Part shown: in pieces, positions 55,107-63,090 of the stretch
Layout of the letters: every line of letters begins with the position of its first letter
How positions within the stretch are numbered: the first letter of the stretch is position 1
Origin: Azospirillum sp. TSH58
Lineage (GTDB): Bacteria; Pseudomonadota; Alphaproteobacteria; Azospirillales; Azospirillaceae
DNA length: 64,000 nucleotides
Direction: 5' to 3'
NCBI RefSeq assembly: GCF_003119115.1
Contig: NZ_CP022366.1
Coordinates: forward strand, 596,877-660,876
Notes under the pieces: generated by a model
Databases searched by the model: none
The model's input: only the letters and a program-made list of their open reading frames with translations
Told to the model about the DNA's origin: nothing
Made by a program: the position numbers and the translations under genes

Positions 55107-55646
55107 ATGGAAATCGAGCTGCAAGCAATGGACCACAGCCCCCCGCAGAGCGCGGGCCTGCTCACGCGGGTGAACGCGCGGCTGGCGCGGTCGGGGATGT
55201 GCGTGGCGATGGTCGGCCTGATGGCCATCGTCGGGGTGGTGTTCTATCAGGTCTTCGGCCGCTACGTGCTGAACGATTCGCCGACCTGGGCGGAGAGCCT
55301 GGCCATCGTGCTGGTCCTCTACGTCACCCTCATCGGCGCCGCCGTCGGCGTCCGCGACGCCGGACACATCGGCCTGGAATCCTTCCTCGTCATGCTGCCC
55401 GACGTCATCCGCCGCAAGGTCGAGATCGTCATCTACGCCCTCGTCGGCGTCTTCGGCGCCTGCATGGCCTACAACGGCTGGGTGCTCGGCAATTCCGTCG
55501 CCGCCTACTACATCCCCAACCTGCACGTCTCCGAAGCCGTCCGCTACATCCCGCTCGTGCTTTCGGGCGTCCTGATCGTGCTCTTCTCGATCGAGCACAT
55601 CGTCGCCATCATCCGCGGCGAGGAGGTCGCGCCGTCATGGAACTGA
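55107..55646 (+). CDS. TRAP transporter small permease (DctQ family)
   Basis: A 179-residue membrane protein with four hydrophobic helices (CVAMVGLMAIVGVVFYQVFG, SLAIVLVLYVTLIGAAVG, IYALVGVFGACMAYN, IPLVLSGVLIVLFSIE). The motif RYVLNDSPTWAESLA is typical of DctQ. GAGGGGAG lies 9 bases before ATG 55107; an in-frame TTG at 55089 is rejected. Its last 10 bases overlap the large permease gene. Confidence 0.9.
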   Translation: MEIELQAMDHSPPQSAGLLTRVNARLARSGMCVAMVGLMAIVGVVFYQVFGRYVLNDSPTWAESLAIVLVLYVTLIGAAVGVRDAGHIGLESFLVMLPDVIRRKVEIVIYALVGVFGACMAYNGWVLGNSVAAYYIPNLHVSEAVRYIPLVLSGVLIVLFSIEHIVAIIRGEEVAPSWN

Positions 55647-56919
55647 CCATTCTCGCCGTCACCTTCTTCGGCTTCCTCGTCCTGGGCATCCCGGTCGCCT
55701 TCGCCATCGGCCTGTCGGCGCTCTGCACCATCCTCTACGAAGGCCTCCCCGTCGCCGTCATCTTCCAGCAGATGATGTCCGGCATGAACGTCTTCTCCTT
55801 CCTCGCCATCCCGTTCTTCGTCTTCTCCGGCGAGCTGATGCTCCACGGCGGCGTCGCCGACAAGATCGTCGCCACCGCCAAGAACATGGTCGGCCACATC
55901 CGCGGCGGCCTCGGCATGTCCAACGTCGTCGCCTGCACCCTGTTCGGCGGCGTCGCCGGCTCCCCCGTCGCCGACGTCTCGGCCATGGGTGCGGTGATGA
56001 TCCCGATGATGAAGCGCGAAGGCTACCACGCCGACTACGCCGTCAACGTGACCACCCACGCCGCGCTGGTCGGCGCGCTGATGCCGACCAGCCACAACAT
56101 GATCATCTACGCGCTGGCCGCCGGCGGCAAAGCCTCCATCGGCGCGCTGATCGCCGCCGGCATCGTCCCCGCCCTGCTGCTGATGGTCTGCAACCTGGGT
56201 GCCGCCTACTACGTCGCGGTCAAGCGCGGCTACCCCCCGGCACCTTCCCCGGCTGGTCCATCCTGGGCCGCTCCTTCGCCGCCGCGGCGCCCGGCCTGCT
56301 CATCGTCGTGATCATCCTGGCCGGCATCACCTCGGGCGTCTTCACCGCCACCGAGTCCGCCTCCATCGCGGTGATCTACGCGCTGCTGCTCACCACCTTC
56401 GTCTACCGCACGCTGACCTGGGACCATTTCCTGGCCGCCGCCGCCAAGACGGTCAAGACGACCGGCGTCGTCCTGCTGCTGATCGGCGTCTCCACGATGT
56501 TCCAGTACATCATGGGCCTCTATCAGGTGGCCGAGATCACCGGCGAGCTGATGGCCGGCATCTCGACCAACCCGCTGGTCATCTTCCTGCTGATCAACAT
56601 CATCCTGTTCCTGCTCGGCACCTTCATGGACATGGCGAGCACGATCCTGATCTGCACGCCGATCTTCCTGCCCATCGCCATGCAGTACGGCATGGACCCG
56701 GTGCAGTTCGGCATCGTCATGCTGATCAACTGCGCGCTCGGCCTCAACACCCCGCCGGTCGGCACCACCCAGTTCATCGGCTGCGCCATCGGCGAGATCT
56801 CCGTAGGCCAGGTCATGCGCTCCATCCTCCCCTTCTACGGCGCCCTCTTCGTCACCCTCCTCCTCGTCACCTACGTCCCAGCCTTCTCCCTCTGGCTCCC
56901 CCACCTCCTCATGCGCTGA
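55637..56919 (+). pseudogene. TRAP transporter large permease (DctM family), one frameshift
   Basis: DctM is the main membrane channel of the TRAP importer, with about 12 helices. The frame starts at ATG 55637 and reads normally through GELMLHGGVADKIV and FGGVAGSPVADVSAMGAVMIP to VAVKRGYPP. It then breaks at a run of six C (56233-56238). Adding one C restores GTFPGWSILGRSFAA and joins directly to the remaining part (ASTILICTPIFLP, CALGLNTPPVGTTQFIG), giving 427 residues, the exact family length. The break is therefore a single-base loss: a real mutation that would kill the importer, or a homopolymer error. Confidence 0.85.
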
Positions 56920-56931
56920 GGCACACAGGGT

Positions 56932-56977
56932 CATGAAAAAGGGCCGCGCCGGCATCCCCGGCACGGCCCTTTTCATG
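56932..56977. terminator. Bidirectional terminator between TRAP permease and gpr
   Basis: CATGAAAAAGGGCCG at the left pairs with CGGCCCTTTTCATG at the right around a GC-rich core, with A-rich and T-rich flanks on both sides, so it can end transcripts from both convergent genes. Confidence 0.85.
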
Positions 56978-56992
56978 TCGGCTTCCGGCGGA

Positions 56993-57991
56993 TCAGCCGG
57001 CTTCGGCGTTCGAGGAGTTCTGCCACAGGTTCAGCCCGCCATCGACGGCGTGACGGTCGATCTCGGCCAGTTCCTCCGGCGTGAAGGCGGTGTTCTTCAG
57101 CGCGTCGAGCGAGTTGTCGAGCTGCTCGACGTTGCGGGCGCCGACCAGGGCGGAGGTCACGCGCGGGTCACGCAGCACCCAGGCGATGGCCATCTGGGCC
57201 AGCGTCTGGCCGCGCCGCGTGGCGATGGCGTCCAGGGCGCGCACGCGCTCCAGATTCTCCGGCGACAGGAAGTGCGCCTTCAGCGTGCCGCCCTTGGCCG
57301 CGCGGGCGTCGGTCGGCTGGCCGTTCAGGTACTTGGTGGTCAGCATGCCCTGGGCCAGCGGCGAGAAGGCGATGCAGCCGATCCCGGTCTCCTCCAGCGC
57401 GTCGAGCAGCCCGCCCTCGATCCAGCGGTTCAGCATCGAATAGGACGGCTGGTGGATCAGGCAGGGCGTGCCGAGGTCCTTGAGGATCGCCGCCGCCCGC
57501 CGGGTCATCTCCGGCGAGTAGGAGGAGATGCCGACATAGAGCGCCTTGCCCTGCCGCACGGCGTGGTCGAGCGCGCCCATCGTCTCCTCCAGCGGGGTGC
57601 GCGGATCGACGCGGTGCGAATAGAAGATGTCCACATAGTCGAGCCCCATCCGCTTGAGGCTCTGGTCCAGGCTGGCCGTCAGGTACTTGCGCGAGCCCCA
57701 GCTGCCGTAGGGGCCGGGCCACATGTCGTAGCCGGCCTTGGTGGAGACGATCAGCTCGTCGCGGTGGGCCTTGAAGTCGGTCGCCAGGACGCGCCCGAAA
57801 TTCTCCTCCGCCGAGCCCGGCGGCGGGCCGTAGTTGTTGGCGAGGTCGAAATGGGTGACGCCGCGGTCGAAGGCCCGGCGCAGCACGGCGCGCCCGGTCT
57901 CGAAGACGTCGGTGCCGCCGAAATTCTGCCACAGCCCCAGCGAAATGGCCGGCAGGTCGAGCCCGCTCCGCCCGCTGCGGCGGTAGGTCAT
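56993..57991 (-). CDS. gpr: Aldo/keto reductase, Gpr/YghZ type
   Basis: A 332-residue NADPH aldo/keto reductase very close to E. coli YghZ (L-glyceraldehyde-3-phosphate reductase, which also detoxifies methylglyoxal): LSLGLWQNFGG-like N-terminus, THFDLANNYGPPPGSAEENF, VSTKAGYDMWPGPYG, VDIFYSHRVD and the C-terminal GGLNLWQNSS. Catalytic Asp, Tyr, Lys and His are all present (FDLANNYG, STKAG, YSHR). An operator of the hexuronate family lies 86 bases before its start. Together with mgsA it suggests methylglyoxal handling inside this regulon. Confidence 0.93.
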   Translation of the reverse strand: MTYRRSGRSGLDLPAISLGLWQNFGGTDVFETGRAVLRRAFDRGVTHFDLANNYGPPPGSAEENFGRVLATDFKAHRDELIVSTKAGYDMWPGPYGSWGSRKYLTASLDQSLKRMGLDYVDIFYSHRVDPRTPLEETMGALDHAVRQGKALYVGISSYSPEMTRRAAAILKDLGTPCLIHQPSYSMLNRWIEGGLLDALEETGIGCIAFSPLAQGMLTTKYLNGQPTDARAAKGGTLKAHFLSPENLERVRALDAIATRRGQTLAQMAIAWVLRDPRVTSALVGARNVEQLDNSLDALKNTAFTPEELAEIDRHAVDGGLNLWQNSSNAEAG

Positions 57992-58076
57992 GGCGGTGTA
58001 GCGGCCGGATCGGCGCGGTAGAGCGATTGCATCGCGGTCTCCTGGCTGTCTTGCGCGGTGTTGGGAGGGATCGTGA

Positions 58077-58095
58077 CTGATATATTAGAAATCAG
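58077..58095 (-). promoter_or_regulatory. Hexuronate-island operator 2 (gpr)
   Basis: CTGATATATTAGAAATCAG, combining the TGATATATTA half of the island consensus with an outer CTGAT/ATCAG dyad. It stands between the second gntR stop and the gpr start. Confidence 0.55.
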
Positions 58096-58128
58096 CCGCG
58101 ATCCAAAGCCAAGAGCGCAGAACAGCCT

Positions 58129-58938
58129 TCAGACCGGCTCGGCCTCGTCCTCCGAGGGGGCGGTGAAATAGAGCGGGTTGGCCTTCTGCGCGTCGGCGAT
58201 GGTGACCTGGAGATAGTCCAGATGCAGGTCGATGGCCTTCGCCGCCGCCTCCGGGTCGTTGTTGGCGATGGCCTCGATGATGACCGAATGCTCGGCGATC
58301 ACGTCCGGCACGCGGCCGAGCACCGGCAGGGTCAGCAGGCGGTAACGGTCGACCTGCACCTTCACCTGCTGCGTCAGGTTCCAGAATCCGGGATAGCCGG
58401 CGGTCTCCGCCAGCAGCGCGTGAAAGGTCTCGTCGGCCTGATGGAAGCCTTCGAAATTCTGGGCGGCCTCCATCTCGCGCTGGAGTTCCAGGTTGGCGCG
58501 CAGCTTGGCGATCTGGCTGCGGGTGGCGCGCTTGGCGGCGTAGCGGACGGTCGCCTCCTCCAGCGCCTTGCGGATGGCGATGGCTTCCGGCAGGGCGCCC
58601 AGCGGGATGCGGGAGACGAAGGTGCCCGACTGCGGGAAGATCTCGATCAGCCCCTCGTCCGCCAGACGCAGCACGGCCTCGCGCACCGGGGTGCGGCTGA
58701 CGCCGTAATCCTGGGCGATCACCTTCTCCGCGACCGGCTCGCCCGGCTTGCGGCGGAGCGAGACGATCTCGTTGCGCAGGTCACGGTAGATCGTCGCGGC
58801 CACGGTGGTGCCGCGCTGGGCCGGACGGGCGACCGCCGCCGCCGTGCGGCGCCGGGTCCGCGTCTTGACGCCCTCGGCCTGTTCCGAATCCGCCGTCGAT
58901 GAATCCGCCGTCGATGTCTGCGCCGCCTTTTTCAACAC
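58129..58938 (-). CDS. GntR-family regulator, FCD type (second copy)
   Basis: A 269-residue paralogue of the GntR at 51976. The DNA-recognition region (KVIAQDYGVSRTPVREAVL, FPQSGTFVSRIP) is nearly identical to the first copy, so both should read the same or very similar operators, while the FCD domain and the basic N-terminal tail (KTRTRRRTAAAVARP) differ more. The GTG start at 58938 follows AGGAG. It is read divergently from mgsA; operators 3 and 4 lie between them. Possibly the two regulators answer to different pathway intermediates. Confidence 0.9.
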   Translation of the reverse strand: MLKKAAQTSTADSSTADSEQAEGVKTRTRRRTAAAVARPAQRGTTVAATIYRDLRNEIVSLRRKPGEPVAEKVIAQDYGVSRTPVREAVLRLADEGLIEIFPQSGTFVSRIPLGALPEAIAIRKALEEATVRYAAKRATRSQIAKLRANLELQREMEAAQNFEGFHQADETFHALLAETAGYPGFWNLTQQVKVQVDRYRLLTLPVLGRVPDVIAEHSVIIEAIANNDPEAAAKAIDLHLDYLQVTIADAQKANPLYFTAPSEDEAEPV

Positions 58939-59030
58939 CCGCTCCTGCCAGGACGATTCAGGGCGCCGGATCTTCGGAATGCCGGCATCGAACCCACTGG
59001 TTCACGCCGCAGACGGTCCGCCCTTCATCG

Positions 59031-59046
59031 CAATATACTAATACCC
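59031..59046 (-). promoter_or_regulatory. Hexuronate-island operator 3 (second gntR)
   Basis: CAATATACTAATACCC, an imperfect member of the family (core ATATACTAATA), 93 bases upstream of the second gntR start and pointing to autoregulation. Confidence 0.5.
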
Positions 59047-59132
59047 GGCGGGGTGGGTCAAACGCCATGGCCCGCGCGGCGCCCCGGTTCCGCGCCAGTT
59101 TGTCCCACCGGGAAGCGCGTTGCGCCGTCCAT

Positions 59133-59150
59133 CAGTATACTAGTATATTG
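59133..59150 (+). promoter_or_regulatory. Hexuronate-island operator 4 (mgsA)
   Basis: CAGTATACTAGTATATTG contains the perfect palindrome TATACTAGTATA and ends 45 bases before the mgsA start. It is the most symmetrical of the six sites. Confidence 0.65.
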
Positions 59151-59194
59151 AAGAAAGCTCCACCGCGGAGCGCACAGCCGCAAGGACCGTCACC

Positions 59195-59627
59195 GTGGAC
59201 CGCAAACGCATCGCCCTCGTCGCCCACGACGCCGCAAGCCCGACCTGATCGGCTGGCTCGGCGCCAACATCCGCGCGCTGGAGGGCAACGTCTTCTGGTC
59301 CACCGGAACCACCGGCCGGCTGGTCCGCGAGGCCCATCCCAGTTGGACATCACCTCGCTGAAGAGCGGCCCGCTGGGCGGCGACCAGCAGATCGGCGCGA
59401 TGATCGCGGAGGGCCGGATCGACCTGCTCGTCTTCTTCGTCGACCCGATGACCGCCCAGCCCCACGACGTGGACGTGAAGGCGCTGACCCGCCTCGCCAC
59501 GCTCTACAACATCCCGATGGCCTGCAACGAGGCGACCGCCGACATGGTGATATCCTCCCCCCTCTTCACCAGCGGCTACCGCCCGCGGGCCGTGGACTTC
59601 GCCGCCCACAATTCGCGCAGCCTCTGA
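59195..59627 (+). pseudogene. mgsA: Methylglyoxal synthase, two frameshifts
   Basis: MgsA converts dihydroxyacetone phosphate to methylglyoxal and phosphate. Starting at GTG 59195 (AAGGA 8 bases upstream) the frame reads RKRIALVAHDA, breaks near 59233, and breaks again near 59338-59340. Adding one C at each place gives a 144-residue protein with STGTTGRL, SGPLGGDQQIGAMI, FFVDPMTAQPHDVDVKAL and NEATADMVISSPLF, all catalytic Asp and His residues kept. Both losses are next to short C runs. As written the gene would give only a 17-residue peptide. It has its own operator and stands before uxaC. Confidence 0.85.
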
Positions 59628-59709
59628 CCGGCCCTCTTGACCACCTCTTGAATTGCGCGTCCCGCCGACAGAATTGTGGGCGGGACGCACAAAGTCCTTG
59701 CATCCGGAA

Positions 59710-59727
59710 CTGATATATTAATATATT
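59710..59727 (+). promoter_or_regulatory. Hexuronate-island operator 5 (uxaC-uxaA)
   Basis: CTGATATATTAATATATT, almost the same as operator 1 (TGATATATTAATAT shared), about 105 bases before the uxaC start. Confidence 0.65.
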
Positions 59728-59832
59728 CCGTCATGCGGGGCATGACCGGCGCCGCACAGGGCGCCACACCCGAACCACCCATTCAAATGGGCACCGGACC
59801 CGGTCCGGCATCCCTCTTTCCGGAGATGAACG

Positions 59833-61233
59833 ATGCTCCACCCCGACCGCCTCTTCCCCAGCGATCCCACGCAGCGCGACATCGCGCGCCGGCTGTACGC
59901 GGAGGTGGGCCACCTGCCGATCATCAGCCCGCACGGCCACACCGACCCGTCCTGGTTCGCCAAGAACGAGGCGTTCCCGAACCCGGCGTCGCTGTTCGTG
60001 GTGCCCGACCATTACGCCTTCCGCATGCTCTACAGCCAGGGCGTGACGATGGAGAGCCTGGGCGTGCCGCGCAAGGACGGCGGGGCGGTGGAGAGCGATC
60101 CCCGCAAGATCTGGCGCCAGCTGGCGCAGAACTGGCACCTGTTCCGCGGCACCCGACGCGCATGTGGCTGGACCACGCCTTCGAGACGGTGTTCGGCGTG
60201 ACGGAGCGGCTGAGCGGGGCCAGCGCCGACCGCATCTTCGACCAGATCGACGCCTGCCTGCAGAAGCCGGACTTCCTGCCGCGCGCCCTGTTCGAGCGCT
60301 TCAACATCGAGCTGCTGGCGACCACCGAGTCGCCGCTCGACACGCTGGAGCATCACCGCGCCATCCGCGAGAGCGGCTGGAAGGGCCGCGTCATCACCGC
60401 CTTCCGCCCCGACCCGGTCGTCGATCCGGAGTTCGAGGGCTTCCAGGCCAATGTCGAGACGCTGGGCGCGCTGTCCGGTGAGAACACCGCGACCTGGGCC
60501 GGCTACCTCGCCGCCCTGCGCAACCGCCGCCAATATTTCAAGGAGGTCGGCGGCGCCACCTCGACCGACCACGGCCACGCCACGGCGACCACCGCCGACC
60601 TGTCGGACGCCGACGCCGAGCGGCTGTTCGAGAAGGCGCTGCGCGGCACCATCACGGCGGCCGAGGCGGAGATCTTCCGCGGCCAGATGCTGACCGAGAT
60701 GGCCAAGATGAGCCTGGACGACGGGCTGGTCATGCAGATCCACCCCGGCAGCTTCCGCAACCACAACCCGGGCGTCTTCGAGCGCTTCGGCCGCGACAAG
60801 GGCGCCGACATCCCGACCGGCACGAGTATGTGCGGGCGCTGAAGCCGCTGCTCGACCGCGTCGGCAACGAGCGCGACCTGACCATCATCCTGTTCACGCT
60901 GGATGAGACCAGCTACGCCGCGAGCTGGCGCCGCTGGCCGGCCATTACCCGGCGCTGCGCGTCGGCCCGGCCTGGTGGTTCCACGACAGCCCCGAAGGCA
61001 TGCGCCGCTACCGCGAGATGATCACGGAGACGGCCGGCTTCTACAATACGGTCGGCTTCAACGACGACACGCGCGCCTTCTGCTCCATCCCGGCCCGCCA
61101 CGACGTGGCCCGCCGCGTCGACTGCGCCTTCCTGGCCCGGCTCGTCGCCGAGCACCGGCTGGAGGAGGACGAGGCCGCGGAGCTGGCGGTGGATCTCGCC
61201 TACACCCTCGCCAAGAAGGCCTACAAGCTCTGA
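59833..61233 (+). pseudogene. uxaC: Uronate isomerase, three frameshifts
   Basis: UxaC isomerises D-glucuronate to fructuronate and D-galacturonate to tagaturonate. The frame opens at ATG 59833 (GGAG 8 bases upstream) with ISPHGHTDP (metal-binding His pair) and breaks near 60153, 60823 and 60919. Adding one C at each yields an uninterrupted 467-residue protein, against 470 in E. coli, with WLDHAFETVFG, FRPDPVVDPEF, MQIHPGSFRNHN and PAWWFHDSPEGMRRYREM. All functional motifs are intact apart from the shifts. As written only the first 110 or so residues would be made. Confidence 0.87.
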
Positions 61234-61244
61234 CGTTGGATTTG

Positions 61245-61376
61245 CCCTTCTCCCCTCTGGGGAGAAGGGGTGGGATGAGGGGGCGGCCGCAGGCCGACAA
61301 CGCACACTGATTGCCGTGCGTGAACGCCCTGACGGGCGCCCCCTCACCCTAACCCTCTCCCCAGAGGGGAGAGGGA
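61245..61376. repeat. Palindromic repeat, copy 3 (between uxaC and uxaA)
   Basis: Starts with CCCTTCTCCCCTCTGGGGAG, continues GATGAGGGGG, then an inner hairpin (CGCCCTGACGGGCG at 61325-61338), and closes with CCCCTCACCCTAACCCTCTC and CCCAGAGGGGAGAGGG. It fills nearly all of the 168-bp uxaC-uxaA gap. Because uxaA has no operator of its own, the element is probably transcribed and may act as an mRNA processing or stability stem. Confidence 0.85.
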
Positions 61377-61401
61377 ACATTAAGGAGTGAAAGGAATCCC
61401 G

Positions 61402-62925
61402 ATGGCATCGCTGACCATCCGCCTGCATCCCGCGGACAACGTCGTCGTTGCCGGAGCCGACCTGCCGGAGGGCACTCCCCTGCCCGACACCGACGTCGTC
61501 GCCCGGACCACGATCCCCTCCGGCCACAAGGTCGCGGTGCAGGCCATCGCGGTCGGCGAGCCGGTGCGCAAGTACAACCAGGTCATCGGCTTCGCGACCG
61601 CCCCCATCGCGCCGGGCGACCATGTCCATGTCCACAACATCGGCGTGGGCGACAGCTTCGAGCGCGACTACGCCTTCGGCGCCGACGTTCACCCCACCGA
61701 CCTCCTCCCGGAGGCCGAACGCGCCACCTTCCAGGGCATCGTCCGTCCGGACGGTCGCGTGGCGACCCGCAACTACATCGGCATCCTGACCACGGTGAAC
61801 TGCTCGGCCACCGCCGCGCGGATGATCGCCGACCAGTTCCGCGGCGACGCGCTGGCCGCCTACCCCAACATCGACGGGGTGGTCGCGCTGACCCACGCCT
61901 ACGGCTGCGGCATGGGCTCCCAGGGCGACGCCATCGACGCGCTGCGCCGGACCATCGCCGGCTACGCCCGCCACCCGAACTTCGCCGCCGTGCTCGTGCT
62001 CGGCCTCGGCTGCGAGGTGAACCAGATCGACAAGCTGGTCGAGGTCGAGGGGCTGACCGTCGGCGACACGCTGCAGACGCTGGCGATCCAGGACAGCGGC
62101 GGCACCGCCGCCACCGTGCGGGCGAGCGTGGAGCGCATCCGCGCGCTGCTGCCCCGCGTCAACGACGTGAGGCGCGAGACCGTGCCGGCCAGCCACCTGA
62201 TCCTGGCGCTGCAATGCGGCGGGTCGGACGGCTATTCGGGCATCACCGCCAACCCGGCGCTGGGCCACGCCGTCGATCTGCTGATCCGCAACGGCGGCAC
62301 CGCGGTGCTGAGCGAGACGCCGGAGGTCTACGGCGCCGAGCATCTGCTGACCCGCCGCGCCGTCAGCCCGGCGGTCGGCGAGACGCTGGTCGAGCGCATC
62401 CGCTGGTGGGAGGACTACACCAGCCGCACCGGCGGCGAGATGAACAACAACCCGTCGCCCGGCAACAAGAAGGGCGGCCTGACCACCATCCTGGAGAAGT
62501 CGCTGGGCGCGGTCGCCAAGGCCGGCACGACCAACCTCGTCGAGGTGGTCCGCTACGCCGAGCCGATCACCGGGCCGGGCCTCGTCTTCATGGACACGCC
62601 GGGCTACGACCCGGTGTCGGCCACGGGACAGGTGGCGGGCGGCGCCAACGTGCTGTGCTTCACCACGGGCCGCGGCTCCGTCTTCGGCTGCAAGCCGACG
62701 CCCTCGCTGAAGCTCGCCACCAACACGCCGCTGTTCCGCAAGATGCCCGATGACATGGACATCGACTGCGGCCCCATCGCCACCGGCGACGCCACCATCG
62801 AGGAGGTCGGGCGGGCGATCTTCCAGCTCATCCTCGACACCGCGTCGGGCCGGAAGACCAAGAGCGAGGAGCTGGGCTTCGGCTCCGACGAATTCACGCC
62901 CTGGCAGATGGGCGCCGTCATGTGA
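61402..62925 (+). CDS. uxaA: Altronate dehydratase
   Basis: UxaA dehydrates D-altronate to 2-keto-3-deoxygluconate, following UxaC and tagaturonate reductase (UxaB, not in this window). It has 507 residues: an N-terminal SAF-like domain (about 1-95, ASLTIRLHPADNVVVAG) and the catalytic UxaA core (GRVATRNYIGILTTVNCS, HAYGCGMGSQGDAI, ALQCGGSDGYSGITANP, NNNPSPGNKKGGLTTILEKS, and conserved Cys in CFTTGRGSVFGCKPTPS). The ATG at 61402 follows AAAGGA; GTG 61387 is less likely. Unlike its neighbours it has no frameshift. Confidence 0.94.
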   Translation: MASLTIRLHPADNVVVAGADLPEGTPLPDTDVVARTTIPSGHKVAVQAIAVGEPVRKYNQVIGFATAPIAPGDHVHVHNIGVGDSFERDYAFGADVHPTDLLPEAERATFQGIVRPDGRVATRNYIGILTTVNCSATAARMIADQFRGDALAAYPNIDGVVALTHAYGCGMGSQGDAIDALRRTIAGYARHPNFAAVLVLGLGCEVNQIDKLVEVEGLTVGDTLQTLAIQDSGGTAATVRASVERIRALLPRVNDVRRETVPASHLILALQCGGSDGYSGITANPALGHAVDLLIRNGGTAVLSETPEVYGAEHLLTRRAVSPAVGETLVERIRWWEDYTSRTGGEMNNNPSPGNKKGGLTTILEKSLGAVAKAGTTNLVEVVRYAEPITGPGLVFMDTPGYDPVSATGQVAGGANVLCFTTGRGSVFGCKPTPSLKLATNTPLFRKMPDDMDIDCGPIATGDATIEEVGRAIFQLILDTASGRKTKSEELGFGSDEFTPWQMGAVM

Positions 62926-62947
62926 GCGAAAGGGCTTGCGCTCAGAG

Positions 62948-62964
62948 TGATATACTAGTATAAG
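62948..62964 (+). promoter_or_regulatory. Hexuronate-island operator 6 (no reading frame downstream)
   Basis: GTGATATACTAGTATAA contains the palindrome TATACTAGTATA, as in operator 4. It lies 22 bases after the uxaA stop and no protein gene follows on the plus strand before a strong terminator at 63057. Confidence 0.65.
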
Positions 62965-62969
62965 TGTTT

Positions 62970-63090
62970 TCGTTCGGTTATCCTTTGAAACCCAGTCGGC
63001 AGGCCGCACCGTGCGCGTGGTTCCGCCGAGTGACGTTTCTCCAAAGTGCGACTTCAGACCGCCGGAGTATTCTCCGGCGGTCTTTTCTTT
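62970..63090 (+). ncRNA. Candidate small RNA between operator 6 and a terminator
   Basis: About 120 bases lie between operator 6 and the terminator at 63057-63090, with no credible frame. The segment is less GC-rich at its start (GTGTTTTCGTTCGG) and contains a GC-rich middle able to fold (GGCAGGCCGCACCGTGCGCG). An operator plus terminator without a gene is the usual sign of a regulated small RNA. It could also be the remnant of a deleted gene. Confidence 0.35.

Noticed and set aside
59195..61233. Programmed frameshifting in mgsA and uxaC
   Set aside because: There is no slippery heptamer plus pseudoknot layout, three shifts in one gene would be unprecedented, and conserved families elsewhere need no shift.
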